Below, piece after piece: positions 46,198 through 54,397 of a stretch of 64,000 nucleotides of DNA. Each line of letters starts with the position of its first letter. The first letter of the stretch is position 1. The stretch is from Alphaproteobacteria bacterium (GTDB taxonomy: Bacteria; Pseudomonadota; Alphaproteobacteria; JAUXUR01). The position numbers were made by a program, and so were the translations under genes. The DNA lies in NCBI GenBank assembly GCA_030680745.1, contig JAUXUR010000043.1, positions 28,584-92,583 of the forward strand, read 5' to 3'. The notes under the pieces were generated by a model. It ran no database searches. It saw only the letters and a list, made by a program, of their open reading frames with translations, and was not told the DNA's origin.

Positions 46198-47898
46198 TTA
46201 AGCATTATCCGCTTTAATAGGATTTTGTTGATTTGAAATTGTCTGAACTTTGTTCTTATCGTCTTTATTTTCGCCGTCTTTATTTGTATCATCAGTATTT
46301 TCTTGGGATGCTATCTGCGCTGATTTATTCTCTTCAGCTTTATCTTGGGTTGAAGCTTGCTCTAAAACAGGTTTATCAAGACTATTGGCTGAATTTTCTA
46401 TATTATGTGCCAATTTTTTTTGATCTTGCACAATTCCATTGTGTGCAATTAATTTCTCTGTTCCCCTAGTGCGTAATTCTACGAGGCTTGTGTTCGTTTT
46501 TCCAATACAAGCAAAAAACTGTTGCAATTCGCGGCCTTCAAGCTTTTTACTGCCAACATTTTTAACCGATTTAGGGTTAATTTGTTGACCATGTCGTAAC
46601 ACTTCATAATGAAGGTGACAACCTGTCGCCGTTCCTGTGCTCCCGACTTCACCAATCTTCTGACCTTGGTTGACTTTAGCGCCAACTTTTAAGCCAGGTG
46701 CAAAACGGTTCATATGGGCATAAGCAGTTGCAAATTCACCATTATGTTTGACTTGGATATAACGACCATAGCCGCCATGCCAACCCATTTTTGTTACAAC
46801 GCCAGCGCCTGCTGCAAGAATTGGTGTGCCACGAGGCGCCGCAAAATCTACACCACGGTGCATACGTGTAAATTTGTGTACTGGGTGTTTACGCATACCA
46901 AAGCTGGAGGAAAGACGCGCACCATCAATAGGTGTGCGCATAAAGCCATTATTTTTCAAGCTGCTGCCATCTTCCAAGTAGAAATCATTTTCACCTGTTT
47001 TTGAAACATGTCGATAAAGTTTAATATCTTTACCTTTGGCATGCAGCAGAACGAAAGTTGCCTTACCATCTGAAACAACCTTACCTTCATGATCGACAAA
47101 GCGTTCATAAGCAATTTCAAATTGGTCGCCAGGCTGAATATCGCGTTGTAAATCGACACGATGAGAAAGGGCACGAATAACATCAACAACTACGTTTGCA
47201 GGGACACCTGCTTGTGTTGAAGCACCGAAAAGACTATTGTCTATGGTAACTTTTGCATAAGCGAGCTCTTTGGTAACTTCTTTTTCTTCAAGCCAGGCAT
47301 CAAATTTACCGCTATCGCCTTTGCTTGTATGAACATCTTTCGTTTCATCGACTTTTAAGGAGACTTTAAGAAGCTCTGGACCTTGTTCTTCATCATCCGA
47401 AGGTTTAAGCGCTAAAGTTACTGTTTGACCAGGTTTTAAGCGACGTGGATCACAATGATTTCGCAAAGAACGAACAACATCATGCGCGAGCCTACGATCG
47501 ATACCTTCGCCTGTTAGGATTGTAACGAGCGTATCGCCACCTTTAACTTCCAAGGTTTTTTCGGTAGGTCTTAAAAGATCTGTTGTACGTGCATGTTTTG
47601 AATGAAATAATTCTTGTGTTTTTAAATTGAGCTCAGCAATTGTAATGGGTGTGTGCGTTTCGGGTTTACTATAATCATCAATTGTATCTGGCACATCGTC
47701 TTGTACAGACGTATCAGGAAGGATTTTTGTTTCTGCCATTTGGACAGGTATGATGATGCCGTGGCGTTTACCCATTTGGTAACCTAGTCCACAACCTACA
47801 ATAAACACGGCCATGACCATGTTATAAGGATAATGCTTTTTAAAGGCATCAAACCCGGCTCTAAACAGCCAGAATAAAGCTTTCTGAAATGGCTTCAT
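46198..47898 (-). CDS. M23 family peptidoglycan endopeptidase
   Basis: A 566-residue cell-wall hydrolase or hydrolase activator. One N-terminal membrane segment (MVMAVFIVGCGLGYQMG, about residues 27-43) anchors it, with the rest in the periplasm. A LysM/OapA-like segment (KGGDTLVTILTGEGIDRRLAHDVV) and a long spacer precede the LytM domain near residues 320-430, which has HRGVDFAAPRGTPI, GRYIQVKHNGEFATAYAHM and HLHYE, the zinc ligands of an active M23 enzyme. The last 110 residues are low-complexity Asn/Lys/Gln-rich. It probably assists envelope remodelling. Confidence 0.92.
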   Translation of the reverse strand: MKPFQKALFWLFRAGFDAFKKHYPYNMVMAVFIVGCGLGYQMGKRHGIIIPVQMAETKILPDTSVQDDVPDTIDDYSKPETHTPITIAELNLKTQELFHSKHARTTDLLRPTEKTLEVKGGDTLVTILTGEGIDRRLAHDVVRSLRNHCDPRRLKPGQTVTLALKPSDDEEQGPELLKVSLKVDETKDVHTSKGDSGKFDAWLEEKEVTKELAYAKVTIDNSLFGASTQAGVPANVVVDVIRALSHRVDLQRDIQPGDQFEIAYERFVDHEGKVVSDGKATFVLLHAKGKDIKLYRHVSKTGENDFYLEDGSSLKNNGFMRTPIDGARLSSSFGMRKHPVHKFTRMHRGVDFAAPRGTPILAAGAGVVTKMGWHGGYGRYIQVKHNGEFATAYAHMNRFAPGLKVGAKVNQGQKIGEVGSTGTATGCHLHYEVLRHGQQINPKSVKNVGSKKLEGRELQQFFACIGKTNTSLVELRTRGTEKLIAHNGIVQDQKKLAHNIENSANSLDKPVLEQASTQDKAEENKSAQIASQENTDDTNKDGENKDDKNKVQTISNQQNPIKADNA

Positions 47899-48001
47899 TG
47901 TTCCGTCAACTTGTTTTATACTGTGTATTAAGATACCAAGAAATCTGCAGATGTCAAGTTAATTTTTAATTTAATCCTATGTAAAGGGCTTTTAAAACTA
48001 A

Positions 48002-49012
48002 ATGTGTAGAAAGAACAAATCAAACACTTTAATATTTTTTCTGTATTTAATTTCTGTATTCAGTATTACTGAAATTTGTGCTAAAAAATTGAATATTCCT
48101 AACCCGAATTTTACTTATTTTACAATTGCTGCAGGTCCTGCATCAGGTAGTTATTTTTCTATTGCAAGCTCAATGGCAGGATTGCTTTCATCGCCACCAG
48201 GATCACCTCCATGCGAACGTGGCGGGAGTTGTGGCGTTAAAGATCTGATTGCCTTAGCGCACGCAACCGAAGGATCTTTGTATAATATTGATCTTCTTAA
48301 AGAAAGAAAAGTGGATACGGCCCTTATTCAATCAGACCTTATGATTCATCAAAAAAACATCAAAACAATTGCGACTCTTTATCCTGAAGTGCTCCATATT
48401 GTTGTTTTACAAGATTCTCCTATATATAAATTCGCGGATTTAAAGGGTAAAATGATTTCCATAGGGACGCGCCATTCAGGCACATTGCCATCGGTTAGAA
48501 ATATACTCAATATATTAGGCCTTGCAGAAAAAGATTACGTACAAAGTTATGATGACCCCGGGAAGGCTTGCGACTTACTATTAGAGGGAAAAGTTGATGT
48601 AATGCTTTTTTTTGCTGGAGCCCCAGTATCCTGTATTGTTAATTTAGCCAAAAATATACCGTTAAGATTTATCAATATAAGTCCTGAAGAAGAGAAGAAA
48701 ATAGCTTTAAAAAACAAGATGTTCAGACCATATGATATAGAAGCTGGACTTTATTGGAATATTGGAAAAATTAGATCGTTAAGTGTTATGGCGCAATGGG
48801 TCGCTCCTGAAAACACGTCGGCAGAACTTGTTTATAATCTTGCTAAAGCATTTTGGTTGCCACAAAATCAAAACAAATTACAATTACAATTCCCAAAGAT
48901 AAATTTTTTAAGCGCTGATCAATCTGCTGCTTTTGAAACAGGTTCTTTGCATAAAGGCGCCTTAACATTTTATGAAGAAATGGGCTTTTTTCCTAAAAAA
49001 AGAAAGAAATAA
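48002..49012 (+). CDS. TAXI-family TRAP solute-binding protein
   Basis: A 336-residue periplasmic binding protein. The signal peptide covers about residues 1-27. FTIAAGPASGSYFSIA is the TAXI family start, and CERGGSCGVKDLIALAHATEGSLYNIDLLKERKVDTALIQSD matches the conserved ligand region including its paired cysteines, followed by FADLKGKMISIG. TAXI proteins feed TRAP transporters, but no permease gene is nearby, so it is an orphan component or serves a remote transporter. The next gene (pepA) starts 1 nt after its stop. Confidence 0.83.
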   Translation: MCRKNKSNTLIFFLYLISVFSITEICAKKLNIPNPNFTYFTIAAGPASGSYFSIASSMAGLLSSPPGSPPCERGGSCGVKDLIALAHATEGSLYNIDLLKERKVDTALIQSDLMIHQKNIKTIATLYPEVLHIVVLQDSPIYKFADLKGKMISIGTRHSGTLPSVRNILNILGLAEKDYVQSYDDPGKACDLLLEGKVDVMLFFAGAPVSCIVNLAKNIPLRFINISPEEEKKIALKNKMFRPYDIEAGLYWNIGKIRSLSVMAQWVAPENTSAELVYNLAKAFWLPQNQNKLQLQFPKINFLSADQSAAFETGSLHKGALTFYEEMGFFPKKRKK

Positions 49013-49013
49013 A

Positions 49014-50417
49014 ATGAATTCATGTATAGAAAAATTATTCACTTTTGAAAAGACGCATGAGGCCATTCCTATTGTTTTAATGAATAAGGAGCAATTAGAA
49101 TCATTATCTTTTGTAAAACCAAAAGAAAAATGGCTTAAATCTTCTGCATTTCAAGCGAAACCCTATGAATATCGATATATTCCAAATGCAAAAGGTGAAA
49201 TTCAAGAGATTGTCATCGGTTTTGATGATTTTAACCCATGGATTTTGGGTGATTTAGCCAACATGTTGCCTATTGGCGATTATTACATTAAAACAAAAAT
49301 GCCTAAAGAAAGCCTTTTTAATCTTTATTTAGGATGGGGATTAGGTGCTTATGGTTTTAAAAACAAAGAAGTAAATCTAATTTCTAAAGCAAAACTTTTG
49401 ATTGCGGACCCAAAACATGAAAAAAAACTAAAATTAATGTTGGATAGTTTTTTTTGGGTTCGAGATCTCATAAATTTGCCTTCAACGGATCTTTATCCAC
49501 AAAAATTATCTGAAAAAGCAGTTGAAATGACAAGTCTTTATGGGGCTGAAAGTAAAGTCATTGTTGGCGAAGATTTACTTAAGGAAAATTATCCACTTAT
49601 TTATGCGGTCGGAAAGGCAAGTGTTCATAAACCAACAATGACAATTTTAGAATGGGGCGATAAAAAACTTCCTAAGGTTTCCTTAGTAGGCAAAGGCATT
49701 ACCTTTGATACAGGCGGTGTGAATATCAAACCAGATGCTGGTATGCGTTTGATGAAAAAGGATATGGCAGGTGCTGCACATGCGTTAGGCCTTGCGCGTC
49801 TTATTATGGGGCTTAATTTACCCATTTGCTTACAAGTCCTTATCCCATCAGCTGAAAATGCTGTTTCGGGTAATGCTTATAAGCAATTGGACGTCATAAC
49901 ATCTCGTAAAGGTTTGACGGTTGAAATTGGGCATACAGATGCTGAAGGACGCTTGGTTCTAGCAGATGCTTTATTTGAATCAAATACACATAACCCCGAG
50001 CTTTTAATCGATTTTGCAACTTTAACAGGGGCTATGCGAACAGCTTTAGGGCCTGAATTGCCAGGCTTTTTTACTAATAATGATGCATTAGGTGAAACCT
50101 TGATGAATTTAGGTGAAAAAATGCATGATCCTTTATGGCAAATGCCGCTTTTTAAGCCCTATAAAAAATGGATTAAAGGTCGTAATGCAGATTTATGTAA
50201 TGTAGCAAGCTCATCCCTTGCATCAGAAGTTGGTCTTGGAGGTGCTATAACTGCAGCCCTCTTTTTAGAGGAATTTATTCCCAAAAATACGGATTGGGTC
50301 CATATCGATTTTGCAGCTTGGAATTATGGATCGAAACCTGGAAGGCCTGAGGGTGGGGAAGTGATGACGTTGCGCACGATCCTCGCTTATCTCGAAAAAA
50401 AATATGTCCGCTCATAA
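49014..50417 (+). CDS. pepA: Leucyl aminopeptidase (M17)
   Basis: A 467-residue cytosolic metallo-aminopeptidase. The C-terminal catalytic domain has LVGKGITFDTGGVNIKPDAGMRLMKKDMAGAA (metal-binding Lys and Asp) and GHTDAEGRLVLADALF, the M17 signature with catalytic Arg. The N-terminal domain is divergent. I start at the ATG at 49014; an upstream ATG at 48972 lies inside the binding-protein gene and would add non-conserved residues. It is probably cotranscribed with the TAXI gene. Confidence 0.94.
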   Translation: MNSCIEKLFTFEKTHEAIPIVLMNKEQLESLSFVKPKEKWLKSSAFQAKPYEYRYIPNAKGEIQEIVIGFDDFNPWILGDLANMLPIGDYYIKTKMPKESLFNLYLGWGLGAYGFKNKEVNLISKAKLLIADPKHEKKLKLMLDSFFWVRDLINLPSTDLYPQKLSEKAVEMTSLYGAESKVIVGEDLLKENYPLIYAVGKASVHKPTMTILEWGDKKLPKVSLVGKGITFDTGGVNIKPDAGMRLMKKDMAGAAHALGLARLIMGLNLPICLQVLIPSAENAVSGNAYKQLDVITSRKGLTVEIGHTDAEGRLVLADALFESNTHNPELLIDFATLTGAMRTALGPELPGFFTNNDALGETLMNLGEKMHDPLWQMPLFKPYKKWIKGRNADLCNVASSSLASEVGLGGAITAALFLEEFIPKNTDWVHIDFAAWNYGSKPGRPEGGEVMTLRTILAYLEKKYVRS

Positions 50418-50423
50418 ACCTGT

Positions 50424-50542
50424 AAATATCCACCCTATGGGCAAATTCGTTGTTAAGCCTCCGCTTCCGGTGCTCATGTACTTAAGTACATTCCGCTCCG
50501 GCTCTCGACTTTCCTAGACTTTGCCGCATAATCTGGATATTT
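50424..50542. repeat. Palindromic repeat family A, copy 3
   Basis: A nested palindrome in the gap after pepA. The outer arms are AAATATCCA (50424-50432) and TGGATATTT (50534-50542), then GGGCAAATTCG against CTTTGCC, then a core CCGGTGCTCATGTACTTAA with its complement TTAAGTACATTCCGCTCCGG. The same core occurs, in the other orientation, at 60667-60784. It could form a long hairpin in the transcript. Confidence 0.75.
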
Positions 50543-50570
50543 ATGAACAAGAATATGTGTGATGTAATGA

Positions 50571-52010
50571 ATGCGTAAGAAAGAAAAAATACAGGAAAAA
50601 GGTGGCATATTCATCATTTTTTTAGCCCTTTTGCCTATTCTCATCACATTAATTGTTTTCACTATAAATAACCTTCAGGCGAGCCTTCTTTACAAGCGAC
50701 TCTGCCAAGCAGTTACTTTGTATTCAACTCAAAAACAATTAGCGTACAATTTAATTGCGCACAATCAATATGGCATAACATATTCAAATATATGTGAAGT
50801 TGAAGATGACCAAAGTATCAAAGGCACACTGACCTATAAACCTTTTTTTGGTTTTTCAGATGAATCAATTAGTATTGAATATAGTCAAAAAATAAAAAAT
50901 AAAAATATCTCTATAATTGTGCTCCTTGATTTATTTGTTGATCAAGAACATATGGATCATTTTCAGAAATTGATACCTTTTATTGATGCCTTCAAAGAAA
51001 TAGCACAAAATAAAAATATAAATTTTAAAATAATACCCTATGCAGGGTCAATTAATATCGGAAAAGAAAATAGAGATTTTGTTACATTTGAGCCAGCAAT
51101 TTCCAAAAATAAAAGAATTGCAGGTAAAATATTAGATTTTGAAAAATTATCACCTTATCAAGCAATTCTCAAAAACAAAAAAAATGAATTAAAGCTAGGC
51201 GATCAACCTAATGTAAATTATTGGTCTGGATGTATTGAAGTCAACAATCCGTTGCTGTCATTTAAGGAACAATTATCAGAAAAATTTCAGCCTTACTTTT
51301 ATGCATCGACCTTTGGAAAAAGATATATTGATGATAAAAAGAATTTGCTCAGAAAAAATCATCCGCGTTTCGGATCGTTAATTATCACAGGTGATAATAA
51401 TTGGACAAATCGGACGATACGAGAATTGCCCCAAGATTATCAACTTTACGGCGGATTCGTACTTGGACCTAATATTGGTTGTCCTCCCCCAATGGCTGAA
51501 GATCCTAACCTATTTGAATCCTCGTTACATCCTATTACACGTGGTGGTTCTATGTTACCACTCGCATTTGATTATGCTGATTTTTTATTGAAGGATGATA
51601 AAAATCCAAAAATAATTTTGATTGTTAAATCATCCCCAATTCTTTTTTATGATTGGGAAGGCCCTTTTTTTAATTTAATAACTGAATCAACGGGTTTTCC
51701 TGGGTTTTCAGGAGTATTTTCTAATAGTGATTATTCAGCTTATGGACGACTTTCAGATAAACGATTTGCTCAAACAAAAAATGAAGCTGAAGAAAAAATT
51801 ATCGAACTTTTAAAAGAAAAAATGGAAGATTTCAAAAAAAACAAGGGAGATATTTTAAGTTTTTATCTTGACCAAGGAAATTCAAACATATCAGAAATAC
51901 TCAACACACAATCAACTGAACATATTCCTTTTCAAGAAACCTATAGAGCACAAGAAATAATAGATTTTATACAAAATTTTATAATTAGGTTGAATTTTTC
52001 TAGAAAGTGA
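50571..52010 (+). CDS. TadG-like pilus-associated protein
   Basis: A 479-residue protein with a single N-terminal membrane anchor (GGIFIIFLALLPILITLIVFTIN), as in TadE/TadG pseudopilin-type proteins. Downstream, IIVLLDLFVDQEHM resembles a von Willebrand A-like strand without a complete metal site. KIIPYAGSINIGKENRD and YWSGCIEVNNP match conserved TadG segments (PxxxxVNxG and WxGCV). No other tad genes are present here, so it is an orphan. The family assignment rests on these local motifs. Confidence 0.65.
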   Translation: MRKKEKIQEKGGIFIIFLALLPILITLIVFTINNLQASLLYKRLCQAVTLYSTQKQLAYNLIAHNQYGITYSNICEVEDDQSIKGTLTYKPFFGFSDESISIEYSQKIKNKNISIIVLLDLFVDQEHMDHFQKLIPFIDAFKEIAQNKNINFKIIPYAGSINIGKENRDFVTFEPAISKNKRIAGKILDFEKLSPYQAILKNKKNELKLGDQPNVNYWSGCIEVNNPLLSFKEQLSEKFQPYFYASTFGKRYIDDKKNLLRKNHPRFGSLIITGDNNWTNRTIRELPQDYQLYGGFVLGPNIGCPPPMAEDPNLFESSLHPITRGGSMLPLAFDYADFLLKDDKNPKIILIVKSSPILFYDWEGPFFNLITESTGFPGFSGVFSNSDYSAYGRLSDKRFAQTKNEAEEKIIELLKEKMEDFKKNKGDILSFYLDQGNSNISEILNTQSTEHIPFQETYRAQEIIDFIQNFIIRLNFSRK

Positions 52011-52050
52011 TTAGATTAAATGTAGATTAGATAGGTTCATGGAGATTCAA

Positions 52051-52755
52051 ATGTCCTACCAACCAAATGTTGTGACACGTACGCAAGCGGATATTGACCA
52101 GGGTCTTCGCTCCCATATGTTGCGTGTTTATAATTACATGGCAGCAGCTTTAGGGCTAACAGGGCTTATAGCCTATTTCGTTGGCACAAATCCTGCAATG
52201 ATGACTACACTTATTAAAAACCCAGTACTTTTTTGGGTAATTGCATTAGCGCCTATTGCACTCGTCTTCTTTCTAAGTTTTCGAATTGCTCATATGTCTT
52301 TTGCGACGGCTCAACTAACTTTTTGGATTTTTGCGGCTTTAATGGGGTTGTCTCTTGCATCCATTTTTGTTGTTTATACACAGGAAAGTATTGCGCGTGT
52401 ATTTTTTATAACGGCAGGTACTTTTGCCGCGATGAGTATTTATGGATACACAACGAAACGCGATTTGACTAATATGGGATCATTCCTAATGATGGGATTG
52501 ATCGGTATTATTATTGCGTCTGTCGTTAATATTTTCCTTAAAAGTTCTGGCTTAGGTTTTGCCATTTCTATTTTAGGCGTTCTTATTTTTGTGGGATTAA
52601 CAGCTTATGACACCCAGAAAATTAAAGAAATGTATATGGAAAGCGATGATTCGACAATTTCTGGTAAAAAAGCAATTATGGGTGCGCTTGCGCTTTATCT
52701 TGATTTCATCAATTTGTTCTTAATGCTTTTAAGACTTTTTGGTGATCGCAAATAG
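52051..52755 (+). CDS. Bax inhibitor-1/YccA family membrane protein
   Basis: A 234-residue integral membrane protein with seven hydrophobic segments, typical of the BI-1 (TMBIM) family of pH-sensitive calcium-leak proteins. QGLRSHMLRVYNYMAAALGLTGLIAY at the N-terminus, the Ala/Gly-rich middle, FVGLTAYDTQKIKEMY and ALALYLDFINLFLMLLRLFG at the C-terminus are signatures. The start is the ATG at 52051, with GGAG 6 nt upstream; a start four codons earlier lacks this. A strong terminator follows. Confidence 0.93.
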   Translation: MSYQPNVVTRTQADIDQGLRSHMLRVYNYMAAALGLTGLIAYFVGTNPAMMTTLIKNPVLFWVIALAPIALVFFLSFRIAHMSFATAQLTFWIFAALMGLSLASIFVVYTQESIARVFFITAGTFAAMSIYGYTTKRDLTNMGSFLMMGLIGIIIASVVNIFLKSSGLGFAISILGVLIFVGLTAYDTQKIKEMYMESDDSTISGKKAIMGALALYLDFINLFLMLLRLFGDRK

Positions 52756-52784
52756 TTGCGACTTAAATTTAGAAATGTTTAAAT

Positions 52785-52810
52785 AAAGGGGCTTTATAGC
52801 CCCTTTTTTT
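52785..52810 (+). terminator. Rho-independent terminator of the BI-1 gene
   Basis: AAAGGGGCT (52785-52793) pairs with AGCCCCTTT (52798-52806), followed by a T-run to 52810. It sits 30 nt after the stop codon. Confidence 0.92.
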
Positions 52811-52916
52811 ATAGTTGTTTAATTTCATGCGGATACGTCGTCATTCCTTGCTCACGTATAAAAAATAGGCATCCCGCCTAAAAGGGGCGGACTTAAAGGA
52901 AACAACACCTTCTATC

Positions 52917-53048
52917 CGTCGTTGCGAGCGGCCCAAATTTAAAGGCGCCGCGTGGCAATCCAGTCTAAAAATCAATATTTAGAACTTTCTAAGTGTTTTT
53001 CTGGATTGCTTCTTCGCCCCATTTAATTTGGGGCTCATCGCAACGACG
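52917..53048. repeat. Palindromic repeat family C, full copy
   Basis: A 132-bp near-palindrome: CGTCGTTGCGAGC at the left is matched by GCTCATCGCAACGACG at the right, and GGCAATCCAG by CTGGATTGC inside. GCAATCCAG/CTGGATTGC with GTCGTTGCGA is a sequence type often seen in small inverted-repeat elements of other bacteria. The 100 nt to its left (52811-52916) contain what looks like part of another copy (GTCGTCATTCC). Together they fill the 360-nt gap between the BI-1 and SYLF genes; no gene is seen there. Confidence 0.78.
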
Positions 53049-53115
53049 AACTTATTGGTTTTGTGTAAAGTTAATATTAAGTCCATGTTTATACTAATTT
53101 TTTTCAGAGGTAATA

Positions 53116-54018
53116 ATGCTTAAACGATTTTTTTTAATAACACTAAGTCTCTTATTTTTATCGCAAAACTTGATGGCGTCACGGGATCAACAAGAACTTG
53201 TCGATCGTTCTAAAATTGTCTTTCAAAGCCTTATGAATGATCAAGGATATAAAAATAATCTTGAATCACTTTTAGAGCGTGCAAAAGGTGTAATCATTAT
53301 CCCATCACTTTTTAAAGCAGGCTTTATTCTTGGTGGAGAAGGTGGAAATGGTCTTGTTATTACCAAAACGCAAAATGGAGATTGGTCATATCCTGCTTTT
53401 GTAACTTTTGCAGGGGGGAGCATTGGCCTTCAAATTGGTTTTGAAAGTTCAGAGGTCCTGTTGGTAATCATGACTGATAATGGCCTTCGAAATGTGATGA
53501 ATGATTCATTTACACTTGGCGCTGAAGCAAGTATTGCAGCAGGCCCTGTAGGCGCTGGTCTTTCTGCCCAAATGACAGCAAATTTTGATGCTGATATTTA
53601 CACATATTGCCATTCTAAAGGATTGTTTGGTGGGGGATCACTTAAAGGATCTGTTATTAAAGCACGTCATTCTTGGAATGAAGCTTATTATAATGCTGAT
53701 AATATCACAGCTGAACAAATTTTACTTTTAGGTCGATATAAAAATCCTGATGCTGAACCTTTACGTGCGGCCTTAAAGGCGGGCACAATTTACACACCTC
53801 CAGTCGTTAGTCCACCACTTACAAAAACATATTATAATCCTCAACGTAATGCACCAAATTATCAACCATCAACTCAAATTTCTACGCAAAAAAATACGGG
53901 TAATCTTAAGCCACAAGACAGAATTGGATTTGATAATCGTGCTCAGCCTAAATCACAACAAATTGATGTTGAAGAAAATACAGGTCCTAAAGAATTACTT
54001 CCTTGGCAAAGGGGATAG
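53116..54018 (+). CDS. SYLF/Ysc84-family lipid-binding protein
   Basis: A 300-residue secreted protein with a signal peptide (FFLITLSLLFLSQNLMAS). The SYLF domain spans about residues 30-215, with LLERAKGVIIIPSLFKAGFILGGEGGNGL, WSYPAFVTFAGGSIGLQIGFESSEVLLVIM, FTLGAEASIAAGPVGAGLSA and GLFGGGSLKGSVI. This domain binds phosphoinositides in eukaryotes; bacterial function is unclear. The C-terminal 80 residues are Pro/Asn/Gln-rich. The stop codon TAG lies inside the direct repeat bordering a family B element. A decayed copy of its last codons is at 55488. Confidence 0.88.
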   Translation: MLKRFFLITLSLLFLSQNLMASRDQQELVDRSKIVFQSLMNDQGYKNNLESLLERAKGVIIIPSLFKAGFILGGEGGNGLVITKTQNGDWSYPAFVTFAGGSIGLQIGFESSEVLLVIMTDNGLRNVMNDSFTLGAEASIAAGPVGAGLSAQMTANFDADIYTYCHSKGLFGGGSLKGSVIKARHSWNEAYYNADNITAEQILLLGRYKNPDAEPLRAALKAGTIYTPPVVSPPLTKTYYNPQRNAPNYQPSTQISTQKNTGNLKPQDRIGFDNRAQPKSQQIDVEENTGPKELLPWQRG

Positions 54019-54316
54019 TCTTAAACCAATCTACCGGACAAAAATTTAATTTTGGATAGAAACCTACCAAATAACAGCCGTTTCCCTGAACAGGCGAGAA
54101 GCAAAGCTTCGAGCACGGATTCAGGGTACAATTAACAATCATGATCACAGATCATGACGTTATTTGAATAATTTTGCTATGCTCTTCGAGCATGTGTTTT
54201 GATTTGGATCCTGGCTCTACGTATGAAGCTACGCTTCAACGAGTCCAGGAAAACAATGGTGTGTGGACAAGTTTCTAACATAAAAATAAAAATTGTCCCG
54301 TAGATTAGTCTTAAAC
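54017..54316. mobile_element. 280-bp inverted-repeat (MITE-like) element, family B, with direct-repeat flanks
   Basis: Element 54027-54306, bordered by AGTCTTAAAC at 54017-54026 and 54307-54316. The terminal repeats start CAATCTACCGGACAA on the left and end TTGTCCCGTAGATT on the right, and complementarity continues inward for roughly 95 bp (through GTTTCCCTG and CCAGGAAAAC). Inner hairpins ATGATC/GATCAT and ATGCTC/GAGCAT lie at the centre. It encodes nothing. The homologous locus at 55488-55595 lacks the element, giving an empty-site comparison. It fills most of the gap 54019-54397. Confidence 0.8.
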
Positions 54317-54367
54317 AGACTTAATAAATTTAACGATGTTGAGAATCTTGAAGTTGTTCAAGTGATT

Positions 54368-54390
54368 TCAAGAGGAAATTATCCTCTTGA
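54368..54390. terminator. Hairpin between the SYLF and ankyrin-like genes
   Basis: TCAAGAGGA (54368-54376) and TCCTCTTGA (54382-54390) form a 9-bp stem with a 5-nt loop, just beyond the 3' end of the ankyrin-like gene on the minus strand. No clear T-run follows, so the terminator call is weak. Confidence 0.4.
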
Positions 54391-54397
54391 ATCATCC

